Positions 11,585-23,685 of a DNA stretch of 64,000 nucleotides are shown here, in pieces. Source of the stretch: Arabidopsis thaliana (taxonomy: Eukaryota; Streptophyta; Magnoliopsida; Brassicales; Brassicaceae); contig NC_003070.9 of NCBI RefSeq assembly GCF_000001735.4, positions 28,939,971 through 29,003,970 on the forward strand, written 5' to 3'. The notes beneath the pieces are model-generated. The model saw nothing but the letters and a program-made list of their open reading frames with translations. It had not been told where the DNA came from and did no database searches. Position 1 is the stretch's first letter; each line of letters starts with the position of its first letter. Position numbers and translations under genes: made by a program.

Positions 11585-11745
11585 ATCCCAAAATTAGGGT
11601 TTAAAAGCGAAGAAGATGACTTCGACGCGAGTTTTGTTAGTCTGGGTTTTAGGGTTTAAAGAAAAGAGACGACTCACAAAATACCTTTCGCGGGCTTTAC
11701 TTGGGCCTATACTTAACACCATTAAGGCCCATTAATATACTTAAA
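11585..11745 (-). promoter_or_regulatory. Telo-box and site II promoter of RH29
   Basis: Two telo boxes (AAACCCTAA on the minus strand) lie at 11594-11602 and 11649-11657. Two site II-type elements follow further upstream: TGGGCC at 11702-11707 and GGCCCA at 11726-11731. In plants this pair of motifs marks ribosomal-protein and ribosome-biogenesis genes (TCP and telo-box factors), which fits an rRNA-processing helicase. The same interval is the 3' flank of the PEP-mutase gene, whose stop is at 11834. Confidence 0.7.
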
Positions 11746-11833
11746 TACGTTTTTCTAACAACGGCAATAGTTACATTATTGATGAGACCATTGCTTGAGA
11801 GAGTTCCAAAAAAAAAAAAAAATGTCCCTATCT

Positions 11834-13479
11834 TCATGATTTGGTTGTCCCAAGAGCGTTTCTGAGGTTTGAATAGCGAGCTTCAAGCTCAAACCACGAA
11901 TCTAAATCCACCAAACTATTGAATTCCTCAAAAGTAGCCATCTTTTGCAAGTGATCTCGAGTGCTACCGTTTTCTTTAAGAGTCTTGAGAACATCGACCA
12001 GAGCTCGAGTCGATGCATAGAGTGCGGTAAGGGGGTGAACTATCAAGTGGAATCCCATTTCTTTAAGCTCATCAGGCGTGTGTAATGGTGTGACTCCTCC
12101 TTCAATCATGTTGCAAACTCTATAACCTTTTGTGCGTTTTCCAATTTCCTTGAGCTCATCGTCGTCTCTTGGTGCCTCTACAAAGGAAGCATCAGCTCCT
12201 GCCTGCAAATTTACAACAACTCTGCTTAGAGTTTAACATCAATTGTGTTTTTCTTTTTTGTTTACTGGTAACAAGTTTGTTACCTCCATGTATAGATTAA
12301 CACGTGCAATGGCGTCTTCAAGCCCTGATTTTGCAGAAGTAGCACGCACGTCTGTTCTTGCGACAAGGAAGAAGTCAGAGTCTCCAATAGCATCTCGAGC
12401 TGATGCTATTTTTGCGGCATGTTCTTCTGCTGGTATCACCTGTTTACCACGCATATGACCTACACAAAAACACACACATTGAGATTATGATCTGTCAAGT
12501 GTGTCCATTGAGTGACATTAGAACAGTGACTTAGAAAATGAAGATTTCACACATACCACACTTCTTTGGCCATGCTTGGTCCTAACAAGAATGAAGCAAT
12601 CAAATGTTAAATGAACAATATCCAAAGACTCTTGATCAATTCTAAGACAGAGGAACTCGTCAAAGAAGCAGAGGTGACAAAAAAAGAAGGCAATTTACCT
12701 CAAGGAAGCAACCAGCAGCACCAGCTGCAATCAAATCCTTTACGGTTCTTTGAATGTTTAGCGCATTTCCTCCACCGGTATCTTGAAAAGATCAAAAGAA
12801 ACCTATGAAGAGAACTATAACCAAGCAAATCCACTATTTTCAAAAAGCTATGAAGAGAACTATAAGCAAGCAAGCGACTCTAACCAAGAAAGATTGATAC
12901 TTTCAATCTTTGGTAAAGAATCAACGACTCAATGTTTTTAAATGTTTTTTTTCCTTTTTTGGTTTTAGTTAAGCTTCTTGCATTCTTTAATGATGTCTTT
13001 ATTATACTATCAAAATTTTGCAACTTTACCAGCATCTGCAATGATGGGTATATTAGGAGCTGACGCACACACCGACCTTGCCGTCGCAGCCATCTCCGGT
13101 GGTCTAAAACGACGAAAGAACACAAATAAAACGAAAGCATACAAACAAAAAATTACTAAAGAAAGAAAAAAAAAAAGGTGGCGCACGTTAGCAAACCGAA
13201 ATCGGGTTTTCCCAGGAGAGAAGCGGATAAGGCGTAACCGGATATAAAACCAGCGGAGAATCCGGTTTGCTGCACAATAGCCGCGGATAAGGCATCGTAG
13301 CATCCAGGCATAAGCACAATGCCTTGTTCTTCAATCAGGCGATGAAAACGTGTTTGGATTCTCGCTGTCGGATTCACCAATCTCGCCGCGCGTGGGTTCC
13401 GTCGGAATGTTGGTGAAGCTGTAAGGTTTAAGCTGCTACAACAGAGTGAAGTTGTTTTGACAGCCATTAACATCGACAT
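11834..13479 (-). CDS. PEP mutase/isocitrate lyase superfamily enzyme, probably plastid (At1g77060)
   Basis: Six exons: 13187-13479, 13030-13103, 12699-12781, 12557-12581, 12284-12459 and 11834-12202, giving 339 residues. The first ~45 residues are Ser/Thr/Arg-rich with few acids, a likely chloroplast transit peptide. The (beta-alpha)8 core shows LMPGCYDALSAAIVQQTGF, the metal-binding region IIADADTGGGN, and the signature KKCGHMRGKQVIP with the catalytic Cys. Often named carboxyvinyl-carboxyphosphonate phosphorylmutase, but the real substrate in plants is uncertain; oxaloacetate-hydrolase or methylisocitrate-lyase-like activity is possible. Exon 4 is only 25 nt and holds most of the KKCG signature. 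All junctions are GT-AG and in frame. Confidence 0.93.
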
Positions 13480-15708
13480 TCTTCGAAGCCTCGAACAAGT
13501 TTTTTCTTCTCTCTAATCGAGTTAGACTCTGACCCACACGCTTGGGATTTTAATAGAGAGCACGTGGTTATTATATCTCGGTCTTATCTTATGGTAACAG
13601 TATCTCAAAGACTCAAACCACAAGGTATTGTGAAAATGTTAGAGGCAATCTAACAATAAATGTATAATTTGGTTAGCTTAAGCTCATCATAGAAATGGGC
13701 CTTTATGTCACCAAACCTATTTCACAACATAACACAAGAGCCCACAAAACAACGACTCCTTTCTCCACCAGAACAAGCACGACAAAGGCAAGAGAGTTGC
13801 AAAAGACCTATAAGATGATAACAATCGAAAAGATGTAAATTTTGAGAAAAATCAAAATAAACAAGAAAGATTTCATTGTTTTTCACTTTTTCTCCATTTC
13901 TACTTTGATTTTACATACTCTATGGGCCAACCAATTTCCAACCTAATGCTTGATAAAAAATGATTCGGTTTTACTATCTCAACAAATTGGGCCTACAACA
14001 TCCAATTTCATGTAGTGACTTGTTTTTGCCTTTTTCACATCTCAACAAATTGGGTCGTTTGTATTTAAGAAATTGTTACAGCTTTTTAGACTGAATTTTA
14101 CTTTATGGCTTTATGCTCTCTTTTTCCGTTTTGATTAAGGGTGAATATGTAAACTGTTGATACCATCTGATTTTTTTTATTTTTTATTTTTCTTGTGTGC
14201 AACTATACCATCTGAATTCAATTGACATTTTAGCCAAATAAAAAAGATTGGTCCACTTGGATGGCTGTAAAAAAGTTTAGTGGAAGTATTTATAGGGCTT
14301 GTTGGCAATCTTCACCAACGGCTATAATGTTGATCTTTTTAAAATTAAACTTACCGTTCGACTGTCTTCTCAACGATTTGACAATTAGCCGTTAGATTAG
14401 TATTACTGATTTATTATTAACAAACCCATTTCTTTTCTTATTTTTGAATAAGCTAAATCAGGCCAATAAAAGGGACAAGTAGAGATGGGCTATTTCTTTT
14501 TTTCTCTTTTTTTTTTTCTTATGTAGTAGAGAAAAGCCTTTATTCTTAGAGCTATCATTTACCACCCATTAACCAGAAGCTGAGAAATGAAGCAAGCCGA
14601 AACGAATTTGTAGTTTTGGACGGTGAAATTATATCGGGCCTTTAATGGGCATGTGAATAGAGTTGAGAGTCTTTTTGCCCCAAATAATCGTTTAAGGGAG
14701 TATTGGCTCGTTGGTTTAATATTGGGCCGAAACGAGATTGGGAAGAAGAACAATGTCGGTTTAATCCGGTTAGGGTCGTGGGCTGATTCTGGTTCACCTT
14801 TATAGCGTAAGCGAACAAACATTGAAAATGGGGAAGCCAAATTAGTTACCATCCCTAACTCAGTTTTGAGACGTAGTATGAATGAGCCACGGCAGAACCT
14901 ACGACCTAACTCGATAAAGTAATGGTTACTCTTGGAGACGGAAGAAAGCACAAAGATTTTGATAAGGCTTTCTAGTTGGTGAAATGGTCAAAATCGCTCG
15001 GAGAGCCATCATAGGAGCGGGGAGGTGCTATCTGAATATCCCAATGCATCAAGACAAGATGGATTCAGAAAACAAAGAAATTAAACAAACATTTTAAAAT
15101 ATGCTCTTAGTTTTAGATAATATAATGTTTTCAATACCAATTATCTTACACTGATAGTGGTCAAGTTACTAATCACTTTTAATAAATTGGTGATAGTCAA
15201 ACGTATTGAAAATTATCGATTTAAAAATATTTGAATTCAAAACCATTTTAGTGAAAGTTTGCATTGTAGTTTTGATTATCCGATCAATCTTTAATATAAT
15301 TACGTCAATAATAACTGAAATCCTTGAATTAACCGTTACCCGATTCATAAGCACTACTTTCCGATCAAAACCAATGAGATAAAATAACTTTTAAACCCTC
15401 CAAATAAAAAGAGAAAACCTTAAAAACCAATTTCTGTTCGGTGGGGATGATGATCGGACTCGGACCGGTCTAACCGACTGGATTAAAAAGTCTTTAACAA
15501 CGACAAGCTTAAAAATTTGCCTCTTAGTGGCTTCAAAACGCAATCGTTTCGCTTAATACTATTATTTTCTCTATCTCGTTTAACCAAAAAAAAAAACGAG
15601 TTGGAGGAAAAAAAAAACCAAGAAAAAAGAATAAAAAGCAAAAAGCATTGAGCGTCTCCGGAGATTAGGATTAAATTAGGGCATAACCCTTATCGGAGAT
15701 TTGAAGCC
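13480..15708. other. Intergenic region upstream of FLM
   Basis: Shared upstream space of the PEP-mutase-like gene (-) and FLM (+). I see no complete gene. The portion 14600-15080 is less AT-rich and contains TGGGCC/GGGCC motifs (about 14636, 14651, 14724). It may be a relic or an unannotated transcript. The open frames at 14559-14951 (-) and 14623-14805 (+) have no recognisable domain. Just upstream of the FLM ATG the leader is purine-rich (about 15585-15650). Confidence 0.4.
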
Positions 15709-18700
15709 ATGGGAAGAAGAAAAATCGAGATCAAGCGAATCGAGAACAAAAGCAGTCGACAAGTCACTTTCTCCAAACGACGCAATGGTCTCATCGACAA
15801 AGCTCGACAACTTTCGATTCTCTGTGAATCCTCCGTCGCTGTTGTCGTCGTATCTGCCTCCGGAAAACTCTATGACTCTTCCTCCGGTGACGAGTAAGAA
15901 GATACTTTCCTTTTCTGGGTCTCACTCGATTTTTGTGCTTTTTTACTTTGTTTAATTACTTTCTCCATATAGAAGCTTCAAATCTAGGGCTTTTTGATTC
16001 CATCAAATCAACTGAGATTTTCTCCTTGTTTTCTGTATGAAGATAGCAGATGCGTAAGCTTTAACCTAATTTAAGACTAAACATTTTGATCGCCAAGATA
16101 TGTTCTTGATGTTCGTTTCGTGTTTTTTTTTTCGTGTTTTTTTTTTTTTCATTTTAAAATCATTTTTATCTCTTTTTTTACCTTCATTTGTGACGAAATT
16201 TAATATTGCATGTTATTCAAGAAACTTTTCTACACGTGGTGATTCGTTCTTGATGTTGTTTAAGTAATCTTTGTATTGCTAGTTCCATCTGTTGTTCACT
16301 TTGAAGCTTCGTTTTTTCATATAAGAAACAATATGTTTAGATTGTTCAAATTTTGAGATTTGGTAATTATATTCAATATTGCAATGCACTTCAAGTAGTT
16401 TTGTTGAGAGATTATTTGGGGTTAGTGGTAACATTAATCGAATATCTTTGGTTCAAATTGGTTAACACATTGTACTTTATGTTGATCCAAAATGTATTGT
16501 AGATCTTTTCTTTTGTAATTCTCTTTAAGGAATAAGGTTTATCTAGTTGATTTTGATGGTTTATTGTAGTGCTGGGATAAGTTTCCACATTGATACTCGC
16601 CACACATTCTTCATTACTTAACTAATTGGATATCGATTTTAACCCTTTTAATCGTAATTTGTTGTGTGTTTATGACACCATACAAGATACATTATGTCTT
16701 ACTGAGTGACTCTTTGTTGCTCTCTAAGATGTTGTAGTTTGGATTTCTTTGCTAAAGAAACTCAAACTATAACTGATTTTACTGCTACCATATATATGTC
16801 AGTGGCCTAGTAGGTTCATTAAGTAGAAATCGGTCGCCAATTTTACTAATTGGGAGAAACCACTAGACTACAACCAAATGTTCAATGACTTTAATAGTCT
16901 TCTGTTATTTGTCGTGGATATTTTTAACCCCATGAACTTTTGTATCTAGAAAAATCTCATCCACTTCTCTTTTAGAATACTTTGAATGCGACTAAAAGTG
17001 AGTTTTTTTTTTCTAATAGACCTAAGATAAAATCATCAATGGATAAGTAGGAAATGGAAAGGTAACTCTTGTCAGTATGTGTATATATACAGCTCCTTCT
17101 CATTTCCTTGATGTTGACTCCATAAATGCTTGATCATGAAAGCAAATTTGTTAAATTTGTAACCAACAAAATGCACAGACTATAGACGAAGTATTAGGAA
17201 CCGTATCTATCTGTCTCCATTTTACAATAGTCAAGCTCTAGTTGTAGCTAGTTTCTTTATTTAGTTCTTATACCTTAACAAAGTGGCACTATGCAAAGTG
17301 TTTTTAGTTGAGATTAGTCGTCTTATGCGTCTTACTAATTGTTCATTTTTTCTTCTTTTTGTGATTGATGTAAAATTACTAAGTCACAACTTGAGATGTT
17401 ACTAAAAAGATAAGAACGTGTAATAACTGAAGTGAATTTGAAGCCAGTCTCTATTCATATCATAGCATTAATAGATCATGGACAACACATATATAGGATT
17501 AGAGCTGTCATGACCTTCCCGGAAATGCTAAATCAGTTTCTTGGTTTATCCTTTTTGGAGTATCATGATATCATTTAGCCAAAGGTTTTTGGTTTCAGTA
17601 TTCCGATTCGTTTGACGTTATGTGTGAAAGCGTCAATAACTAAAACTTGGATTGACTAGTCAAAATATAAACTGATTGCATTGAATTCTTGAAAATTTTC
17701 CCTTAAAATGAACATGAATTTCATCAAGATTTTGTCTTTTGGAAGGATGTGATTTATAATCTATACAATCATACATTTTGCATGATATTAGTTTTTTGAA
17801 GAACCAAAAATAGAGCTTCTTTATAAAACTGATTTAGCCTTGATAAGAAAAAGAAGGTAGATAATCGAACTCATGGGGATGAGTTAAAAATGTGTGCACT
17901 TAGTTTCTAAAACCTTTTGAAGTCGAAACAATGACAATATTGGCTGCGAAGTTGATATATAACAGGATCTTAAAGTTGAAATTGTAAATTCAGATTTTAA
18001 TTTTAGAGCACCAGATGATCAGAGTTTCAGATTTACATTTGAAGTATAAAACATTTTGAACACATATATCTAAAGCAGTAACTTCAAAAATAGGGTAACT
18101 AATAGTAACTTACATTGTTTTTTTTAATGCTTTTATACTTACTATCATTTTTATATATAGATGCCTGGTTAAGTAAAGATGATTATCAAAAACTGTTGGT
18201 TAGTAACAGAAATTGTTGCAAATGTAACATATTATATAAGCTTTCTTTCACTTTGGTGCATTCTCTCTAAATAATGGCCTCTATTGATGCAGTATCTGAT
18301 TCTTAGTTTTGAAATGGTTTTTGCATAAATTATTGTTCTAATGCATTTTTGTTTTATCTCCAGCATTTCCAAGATCATTGATCGTTATGAAATACAACAT
18401 GCTGATGAACTTAGAGCCTTAGTAAGTAATTAGCTAAGAACGTCATTCTAATATTCTTCTGGATGCGGTTTTTGGTGTTATGAAGGATAGAAGCGCTGTT
18501 CAAGCCGGAGAAACCTCAATGTTTTGAACTCGTAACACCGAACTTAATTCTCTAGAGTTACAGTTATTGTGTCTACTGGAAAATACAAGAACTTCACAAT
18601 CTTTCTGACCATTCCTTTTCTTCATGTGCAGGATCTTGAAGAAAAAATTCAGAATTATCTTCCACACAAGGAGTTACTAGAAACAGTCCAAAGGTTAGCA

Positions 18701-19875
18701 GTACGACACATTTTTCTCCCCTCTTCTTCTGATAAAAAAAATGTTTTTTTTCTTTTGTCTACTTGTGAATACAGCAAGCTTGAAGAACCAAATGTCGATA
18801 ATGTAAGTGTAGATTCTCTAATTTCTCTGGAGGAACAACTTGAGACTGCTCTGTCCGTAAGTAGAGCTAGGAAGGTATATGTGCTGCTACTAAGTGATTC
18901 AACCAATTACTCCACAAAACCTTCTTTTTAGTTAGTTATCCTAGAACAATCTTTTGACATAAATCTTAATGTCTTGTTATAGGCAGAACTGATGATGGAG
19001 TATATCGAGTCCCTTAAAGAAAAGGTTAGTGCTTTGGTTTTTATTTTCGATAAAGGCCATATTCTAGGCTATGATGATTCTTGAATTCTATTAACCTGCT
19101 GAGTCTACAGATTACTATATATATATATATATATCTTTTGGTCTTGTCTTAGTTCCTGATTTAGTATTGGCTTCATTCAGGTGAAACCCTAATGAGAATT
19201 AAAAAAACAAGCAGTTTTAAACTCTTGATCAAATCCAACCTTTCCCTCATAAAGTGTCGAATTTGGATGAGGATGATTTATGTTTCGAGAAGGAAACATG
19301 TTTGGAAATAGCTATAGAAGTTGTTAGAAACTAATGACCTTATGATCTTTTCCAAACAGGAGAAATTGCTGAGAGAAGAGAACCAGGTTCTGGCTAGCCA
19401 GGTAACAATGACCACAATATCTTCTGCTCTTGAAGCTAATTAATCACTTTATACGTCCCCGTTATAGAGAGATACACATATACACGTACATGAAAACTAA
19501 AAGTTGAAGGACTTTGATGGATACTAGACAATTATAGTGAAACCCTAAATATGTGATAAGTGATAACAAAATGCTTTTAAAATCTATCTTTCTTGTTAAT
19601 TTAGTAGCTGTCAGAGAAGAAAGGTATGTCTCACCGATGAAAGATACTCAAAACCCGGTATTTTTAATTTGTGAAATTTGCAAATAAAAAAAATGCTTTC
19701 TACAAGATAGATTAATTTCTTGCAATGTTTAGTAGCTGTAGAAAAAAAAGAAATGTAAGAAAGTTTCTTACAGATGGGAAAGAATACGTTGCTGGCAACA
19801 GATGATGAGAGAGGAATGTTTCCGGGAAGTAGCTCCGGCAACAAAATACCGGAGACTCTCCCGCTGCTCAATTAG
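15709..19875 (+). CDS. FLM: MADS-box flowering repressor FLM/MAF1
   Basis: FLM-beta form: exons 15709-15893, 18364-18421, 18632-18693, 18775-18874, 18983-19024, 19360-19401 and 19774-19875, giving 196 residues. The MADS domain ([20 protein letters not shown]...) is all in exon 1; I, K (coiled coil, [15 protein letters not shown]) and C regions follow, ending LPLLN. The FLM-delta form replaces exon 18364-18421 with 18486-18531, also in frame. Known biology: FLM is an FLC-clade, type II MIKC factor that works with SVP to delay flowering; temperature shifts the ratio of the beta and delta splice forms. Intron 1 is 2470 bp and, by analogy with FLC and from FLM studies, likely regulatory. Start chosen at the only ATG preceding the MADS domain. 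Confidence 0.97.
15894..18363 (+). other. Long first intron of FLM
   Basis: A 2470-bp intron, far longer than the other introns of this gene (75-335 bp; 372 bp for the last). It starts gtaag and ends tctccag. It is T-rich, with poly-T runs near 16128-16149, and has no open frame of note. It is likely to hold expression-control sequence. Confidence 0.75.
18486..18531 (+). other. FLM: Alternative (delta) exon of FLM
   Basis: A 46-nt segment bounded by AG at 18484-18485 and GT at 18532-18533. Joined to exon 1 it gives [16 protein letters not shown] and restores the frame of the exon at 18632. The alternative beta exon (58 nt, 18364-18421) encodes [18 protein letters not shown]. Exon 1 leaves two bases, and both alternatives then fill whole codons (185+58=243, 185+46=231). 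Including both together would shift the frame, which explains their mutually exclusive use. Confidence 0.93.
19113..19134. repeat. AT dinucleotide microsatellite
   Basis: About ten AT units inside an FLM intron between exons 18983-19024 and 19360-19401. A length-variable marker, no coding role. Confidence 0.8.
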
Positions 19876-20605
19876 CCACCATCATCAACGGCTGAGTTTT
19901 CACCTTAAACTCAAAGCCTGATTCATAATTAAGAGAATAAATTTGTATATTATAAAAAGCTGTGTAATCTCAAACCTTTTATCTTCCTCTAGTGTGGAAT
20001 TTAAGGTCAAAAAGAAAACGAGAAAGTATGGATCAGTGTTGTACCTCCTTCGGAGACAAGATCAGAGTTTGTGTGTTTGTGTCTGAATGTACGGATTGGA
20101 TTTTTAAAGTTGTGCTTTCTTTCTTCAGCGTGAAGAACCCTAGACCTTCTTATTTCTTTTTTTTTTTACTTTTTTTTTTTATAACTTTAATTATTTGATT
20201 ATTTGTCTTACATTACGTGGCAAAGTTATTTAGTTGCATCTCTTTTAATTTGATCAAAACCATATCAGATATTTTGCTCTTTTTTCCAAGTTTAGTGATT
20301 CTGTTTTTGAGAGCTCCAAACTATATAAGATATTTTTCACCTTTTCCAAGTTTTATTATTTGTGTTTTTGAAGAACTCAAAAAAGCCAGCTTTTGAACTC
20401 TGTTTCATGTTTTGGTTCTTTCTGATGAATCCAGATCCATACAACCGTATGCCAAACTCACTGCTCGTATGTTGTTTAGTATAATATTACAGGATTCTCA
20501 ACTTTTTACAAATACACATTTATGTACCGCTCTTTGTGTTCTTAGTCTTGAGAAACACTTGAGTAACTTGTTGAAGATCTGATATATCCAAAAAAGTTCT
20601 AAAGT
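19876..20605. other. Convergent 3' region between FLM and PPD4
   Basis: Holds the 3' UTRs of FLM (+) and PPD4 (-). T-rich runs at about 20153-20182. The open frame at 19992-20198 lies in the FLM trailer and has no recognisable domain. Confidence 0.45.
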
Positions 20606-21905
20606 CTAAACAATGCGGAATGAACTAGCTATCCTCTTCAGATCCTTGTAGTGTCTCTTCCATTGAAGACCTATAGAATCAAACATAAGCAGAGCAATTA
20701 ACTATGTGTACAAACCAAACAAAAGGTGTTTGCTCTGTCTTTAAATCTCTGACTAGAAGAGAGGTTTTGCCTTACCGTTTCCGGTGACACTGAACAAGTA
20801 AAGGCGGTTTCCGGCAGCTGTTGCAGTTATCAGTACATGAGGCGGCTCTAGCTCGAATTGGTAATAGAGTCTACCATCGTGTTCTGCAACATTGGAACTT
20901 AACACCTTCCCTTCTACGTTTTCTCCAATAACTTCTGGTCCAAACGCGTTAATCACCTTCGCTGGTTGTCCAATATTTTCAATCTTAACATCGTCCCCGA
21001 GGTCTGTATAAGTGGAACACACAAATCAATCAATCTACGAGTACAAATAGACAAGATTGCATTGCCTATATAACTCAAAAGAGTAAAGTTGATGAATCTT
21101 TAATAGCAGAGACAACTTACTATCTGCAAATCTAAGAACAGGAGCTACAATAACAGACAAACGGCCTTCTTTAGGACTAGCAAATCTCAAGTCAATCTCG
21201 GTGCCACCAAGATCAGCGATCGATACAGGTACCTAAATTTGATACAACAATGAAAAGAATCTCAAAGTATGACTAAAAACCATAGAAACGAAGAAACAAG
21301 AGCCAAGGGACAAAACCTCATTCCAATCTTGAGGAACCGAAAAGGCGTAAGGGATAATAGGACTCCAACCAACACCATGCCCTCCTGACTTCTCGTCTGG
21401 TCTACGGTATGTTCTCCAACCTGTCTGAGCATTACAATTACATTACACCAACAAATTCCCAACTACTATACTGTCATAATACAACTCCAAGAATCAATGT
21501 CCAAAGCCTAAAGATTTATGAATCTATGATCCAATAGTAACATTCTCAAGAAGAAGAAAGAGTGTACGAATAAAGCTACAGAGTAAGAGCAAGACAAGAA
21601 GAAGAGGAATCAAGAACAGAGTGAAACGAACCTTCTTCATCAGGTTCGGACAGACCAGGAACTCTCCCAGCGAGAAGACCTTGTTTAACGACAGCCAATC
21701 CTTCCCTTGGAAATGCTAAAGCCGTCGTCGAGGAGACCAACCCTGACGCCATTACCGATCTTCTACTCAAAACCCTAGCACACCACTCGTCTTCGCATCC
21801 TCCCGGACTCGTTTTCGGAATCTCACTATTACTTCTTTGATGAGCAGAGATTTTCTTGTGACCGGAAAAGTTGACGCAGTACCGGAGCAGAGCTGTTTCC
21901 ATCAT
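20606..21905 (-). CDS. PPD4: PsbP domain protein 4, thylakoid lumen
   Basis: Five exons: 21632-21905, 21317-21420, 21121-21232, 20776-21003 and 20606-20670, giving 260 residues from the first of two adjacent ATGs. The N-terminus is a bipartite transit peptide: a Ser/Arg-rich stromal part, then a twin-arginine and hydrophobic segment (SRRSVMASGLVSSTTALAFP) that fits Tat import into the lumen. The mature part is PsbP-like (GWSPIIPYAFSVPQDWNE, LSVIVAPVLRF, YYQFELEPPHVLITATAAGN, RLYLFSVTGN). PsbP-domain proteins assist photosystem assembly or function; the exact role of PPD4 is not settled. A fragment of this gene is duplicated at 23.7 kb. Confidence 0.93.
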
Positions 21906-22537
21906 TCTCCGGCGAAGTTCGAGAATTGTGATGTGTTTGTTTGTTGATCAACAGATTCGTGGCTCTCACCTCTTTTGTGATGGATACTAACCATTTTGCT
22001 AGCCTCACACGTGTCAATGTCACTTACTGTAAATAAATCACATAATAAGTTCGATAGAGTTGATTGACAAAAAAAAAAAAAAAAAAAAAAAGTTCGATAG
22101 AGTTTTCAGTTTTGATTATATTATTGGTTAATGCTGATTAATTCAAAAGTAGAGTTTTGGTTAATATAAATCTAAAATAATCTTAAAAAATGCATATTGA
22201 ATTTTTTTCTGTCATTATAAGAATGCATATTGAATTACAAGGAAATAAATAAAATAAACTAGAATATTGAATGTACAGAATTAATAAACCATAGTATGTA
22301 TTTTGCAAAATAAGTAGGATATCAAGTCAATATTTGTTTTTGGTTTAACCATATATATTGGATTATGAGAAAAGTAATAGTAAATGAATATCTTAGAATA
22401 TTGACTGTACAAAATTGATAAAGCGTATACTGTATGTATTTCCTTCATATATATATTTGTGTGTATGATTCATCCTCAAACATTCACTCCGAGAAAAGAA
22501 CTGAAACTAAATCAAAATTAAGATCCATCGAAGTGAA
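21906..22537. other. Intergenic region between PPD4 and the defensin-like gene
   Basis: Divergent promoter space. It contains a pure A run at about 22071-22091, a repeated phrase (gttcgatagagtt) on either side of that run, and the TATA-like stretch catatatatatttg near 22447-22460 for the defensin-like gene. No coding region seen. Confidence 0.5.
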
Positions 22538-23179
22538 ATGGCTTCTACCAAATATTTGGTCCTTCTCTTCATCTGCCTCAGCGTTCTTCTAACCCCAGGT
22601 CTAAATTCTCTAAACTCATCTTTCTGTTTTTTATTTTCGCTAATACAATTCATAGTTCAGTCGTTTATTATCATGATTTCCTTTACGTGTTTTTATCTTT
22701 AATAAACAATTCCAGGTCCAAACTTAAATTAATTTCTGAAATCTATGAGTGATTTAAGTTTATATATATATCACTCAAGAGATCTAATTATTCCAAAATA
22801 GTATATAAAGAGTTTTACAATATAATTGTTTGGGTGACGTCTTAAGTTGATAATGGTATAGTTACATGTATATACATGCTATCGATATTTTATTTGTTCT
22901 CTCAATTAAGTATTCTCTTTTTTATTTGACATTTTTTTTTTTTTTTTTTGACAATCTCAATTAAGCCTTCTATAAAATCTCCTCTATATATTTGTTTGAA
23001 CAGGATTAGGAACAGACCCTGTGCCTACCCCGCCTGGACTACATATTCCTTGTGGCAAAGGTTTCACTAGCAAAGAATGCAATAAATATTGTACGGGTGT
23101 AGGTTACCGGAGAGGTTATTGTGCACCCGACGAAGAATACCCACAAATAAGCTCGTGTTACTGCAAGTGGCGGATCTAA
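22538..23179 (+). CDS. Defensin-like cysteine-rich secreted peptide (At1g77093)
   Basis: Two exons, 22538-22598 and 23004-23179, giving 78 residues, split after the signal-peptide region as is usual for DEFL genes. Signal peptide: MASTKYLVLLFICLSVLLTP. The mature part has six cysteines in the order C-x9-C-x3-C-x9-C-x11-C-x-C (CGKGFTSKECNKYC, then CAPDEEYPQISSCYCKW). The pattern fits the cysteine-stabilised alpha-beta fold, but with six rather than the eight cysteines of classical plant defensins. Role is not predictable; relatives act in defence or in reproductive signalling. The last codons and stop (TGG CGG ATC TAA) lie where repeat-like sequence seems to begin. Confidence 0.88.
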
Positions 23180-23685
23180 AGAAAAAAATTGTTTGGGGCA
23201 CTAATCCATATGTAGATAATAATTCTCTTTTTTTGCAGTAATAAAAAATATCGAAAAATAATAATATGTAAAACAATTGCAATTAGAGGGCATCGAACTA
23301 TACTTACTAGACACAATATTGAGCGCTACTTCTATATGAGCTAAGATATTTATACTGATCCATTGTTAATAACTCTTATCAATGAGTATTCTTATCTAGT
23401 ATGAGACGTTGGATGTGTATTGTTCGTCGTCTGTTTAATTTTAATAAATTTTACATAATCCCATTTCGTAATCTCTTTTATTTTATTTATATTATTATTA
23501 TAAGCTCATTATATTAAAGTAGATGAAACTTGCTTTGCTGCGCAATTTGGTGTGGTCTTCAAAACCTTCAAAAGATGACGAGGCCCATTTATATCCGGGC
23601 CTTAGGGTGTTTGGCATGATTTGGGCTAGGATTTAAGAACCCATTTGTTTTGCGTACAAGATGATTTATAGATACAAATGAAAAT
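23180..23685. other. Defensin-like 3' flank, possibly a degenerate short repeat
   Basis: 23165-23350 has features of small plant non-autonomous repeats: an opening gtggcggatcta, a ggggcac phrase and a later gggcatcgaac phrase. No terminal repeat or target duplication could be confirmed by eye. 23350-23685 is AT-rich with GGCCC/GGGCC motifs near 23585-23605. No gene seen. Confidence 0.3.

Noticed and set aside
22071-22091. Poly-A run as a retroposon tail
   Set aside because: No retroposed sequence or target duplication could be tied to it; treated as a simple repeat.
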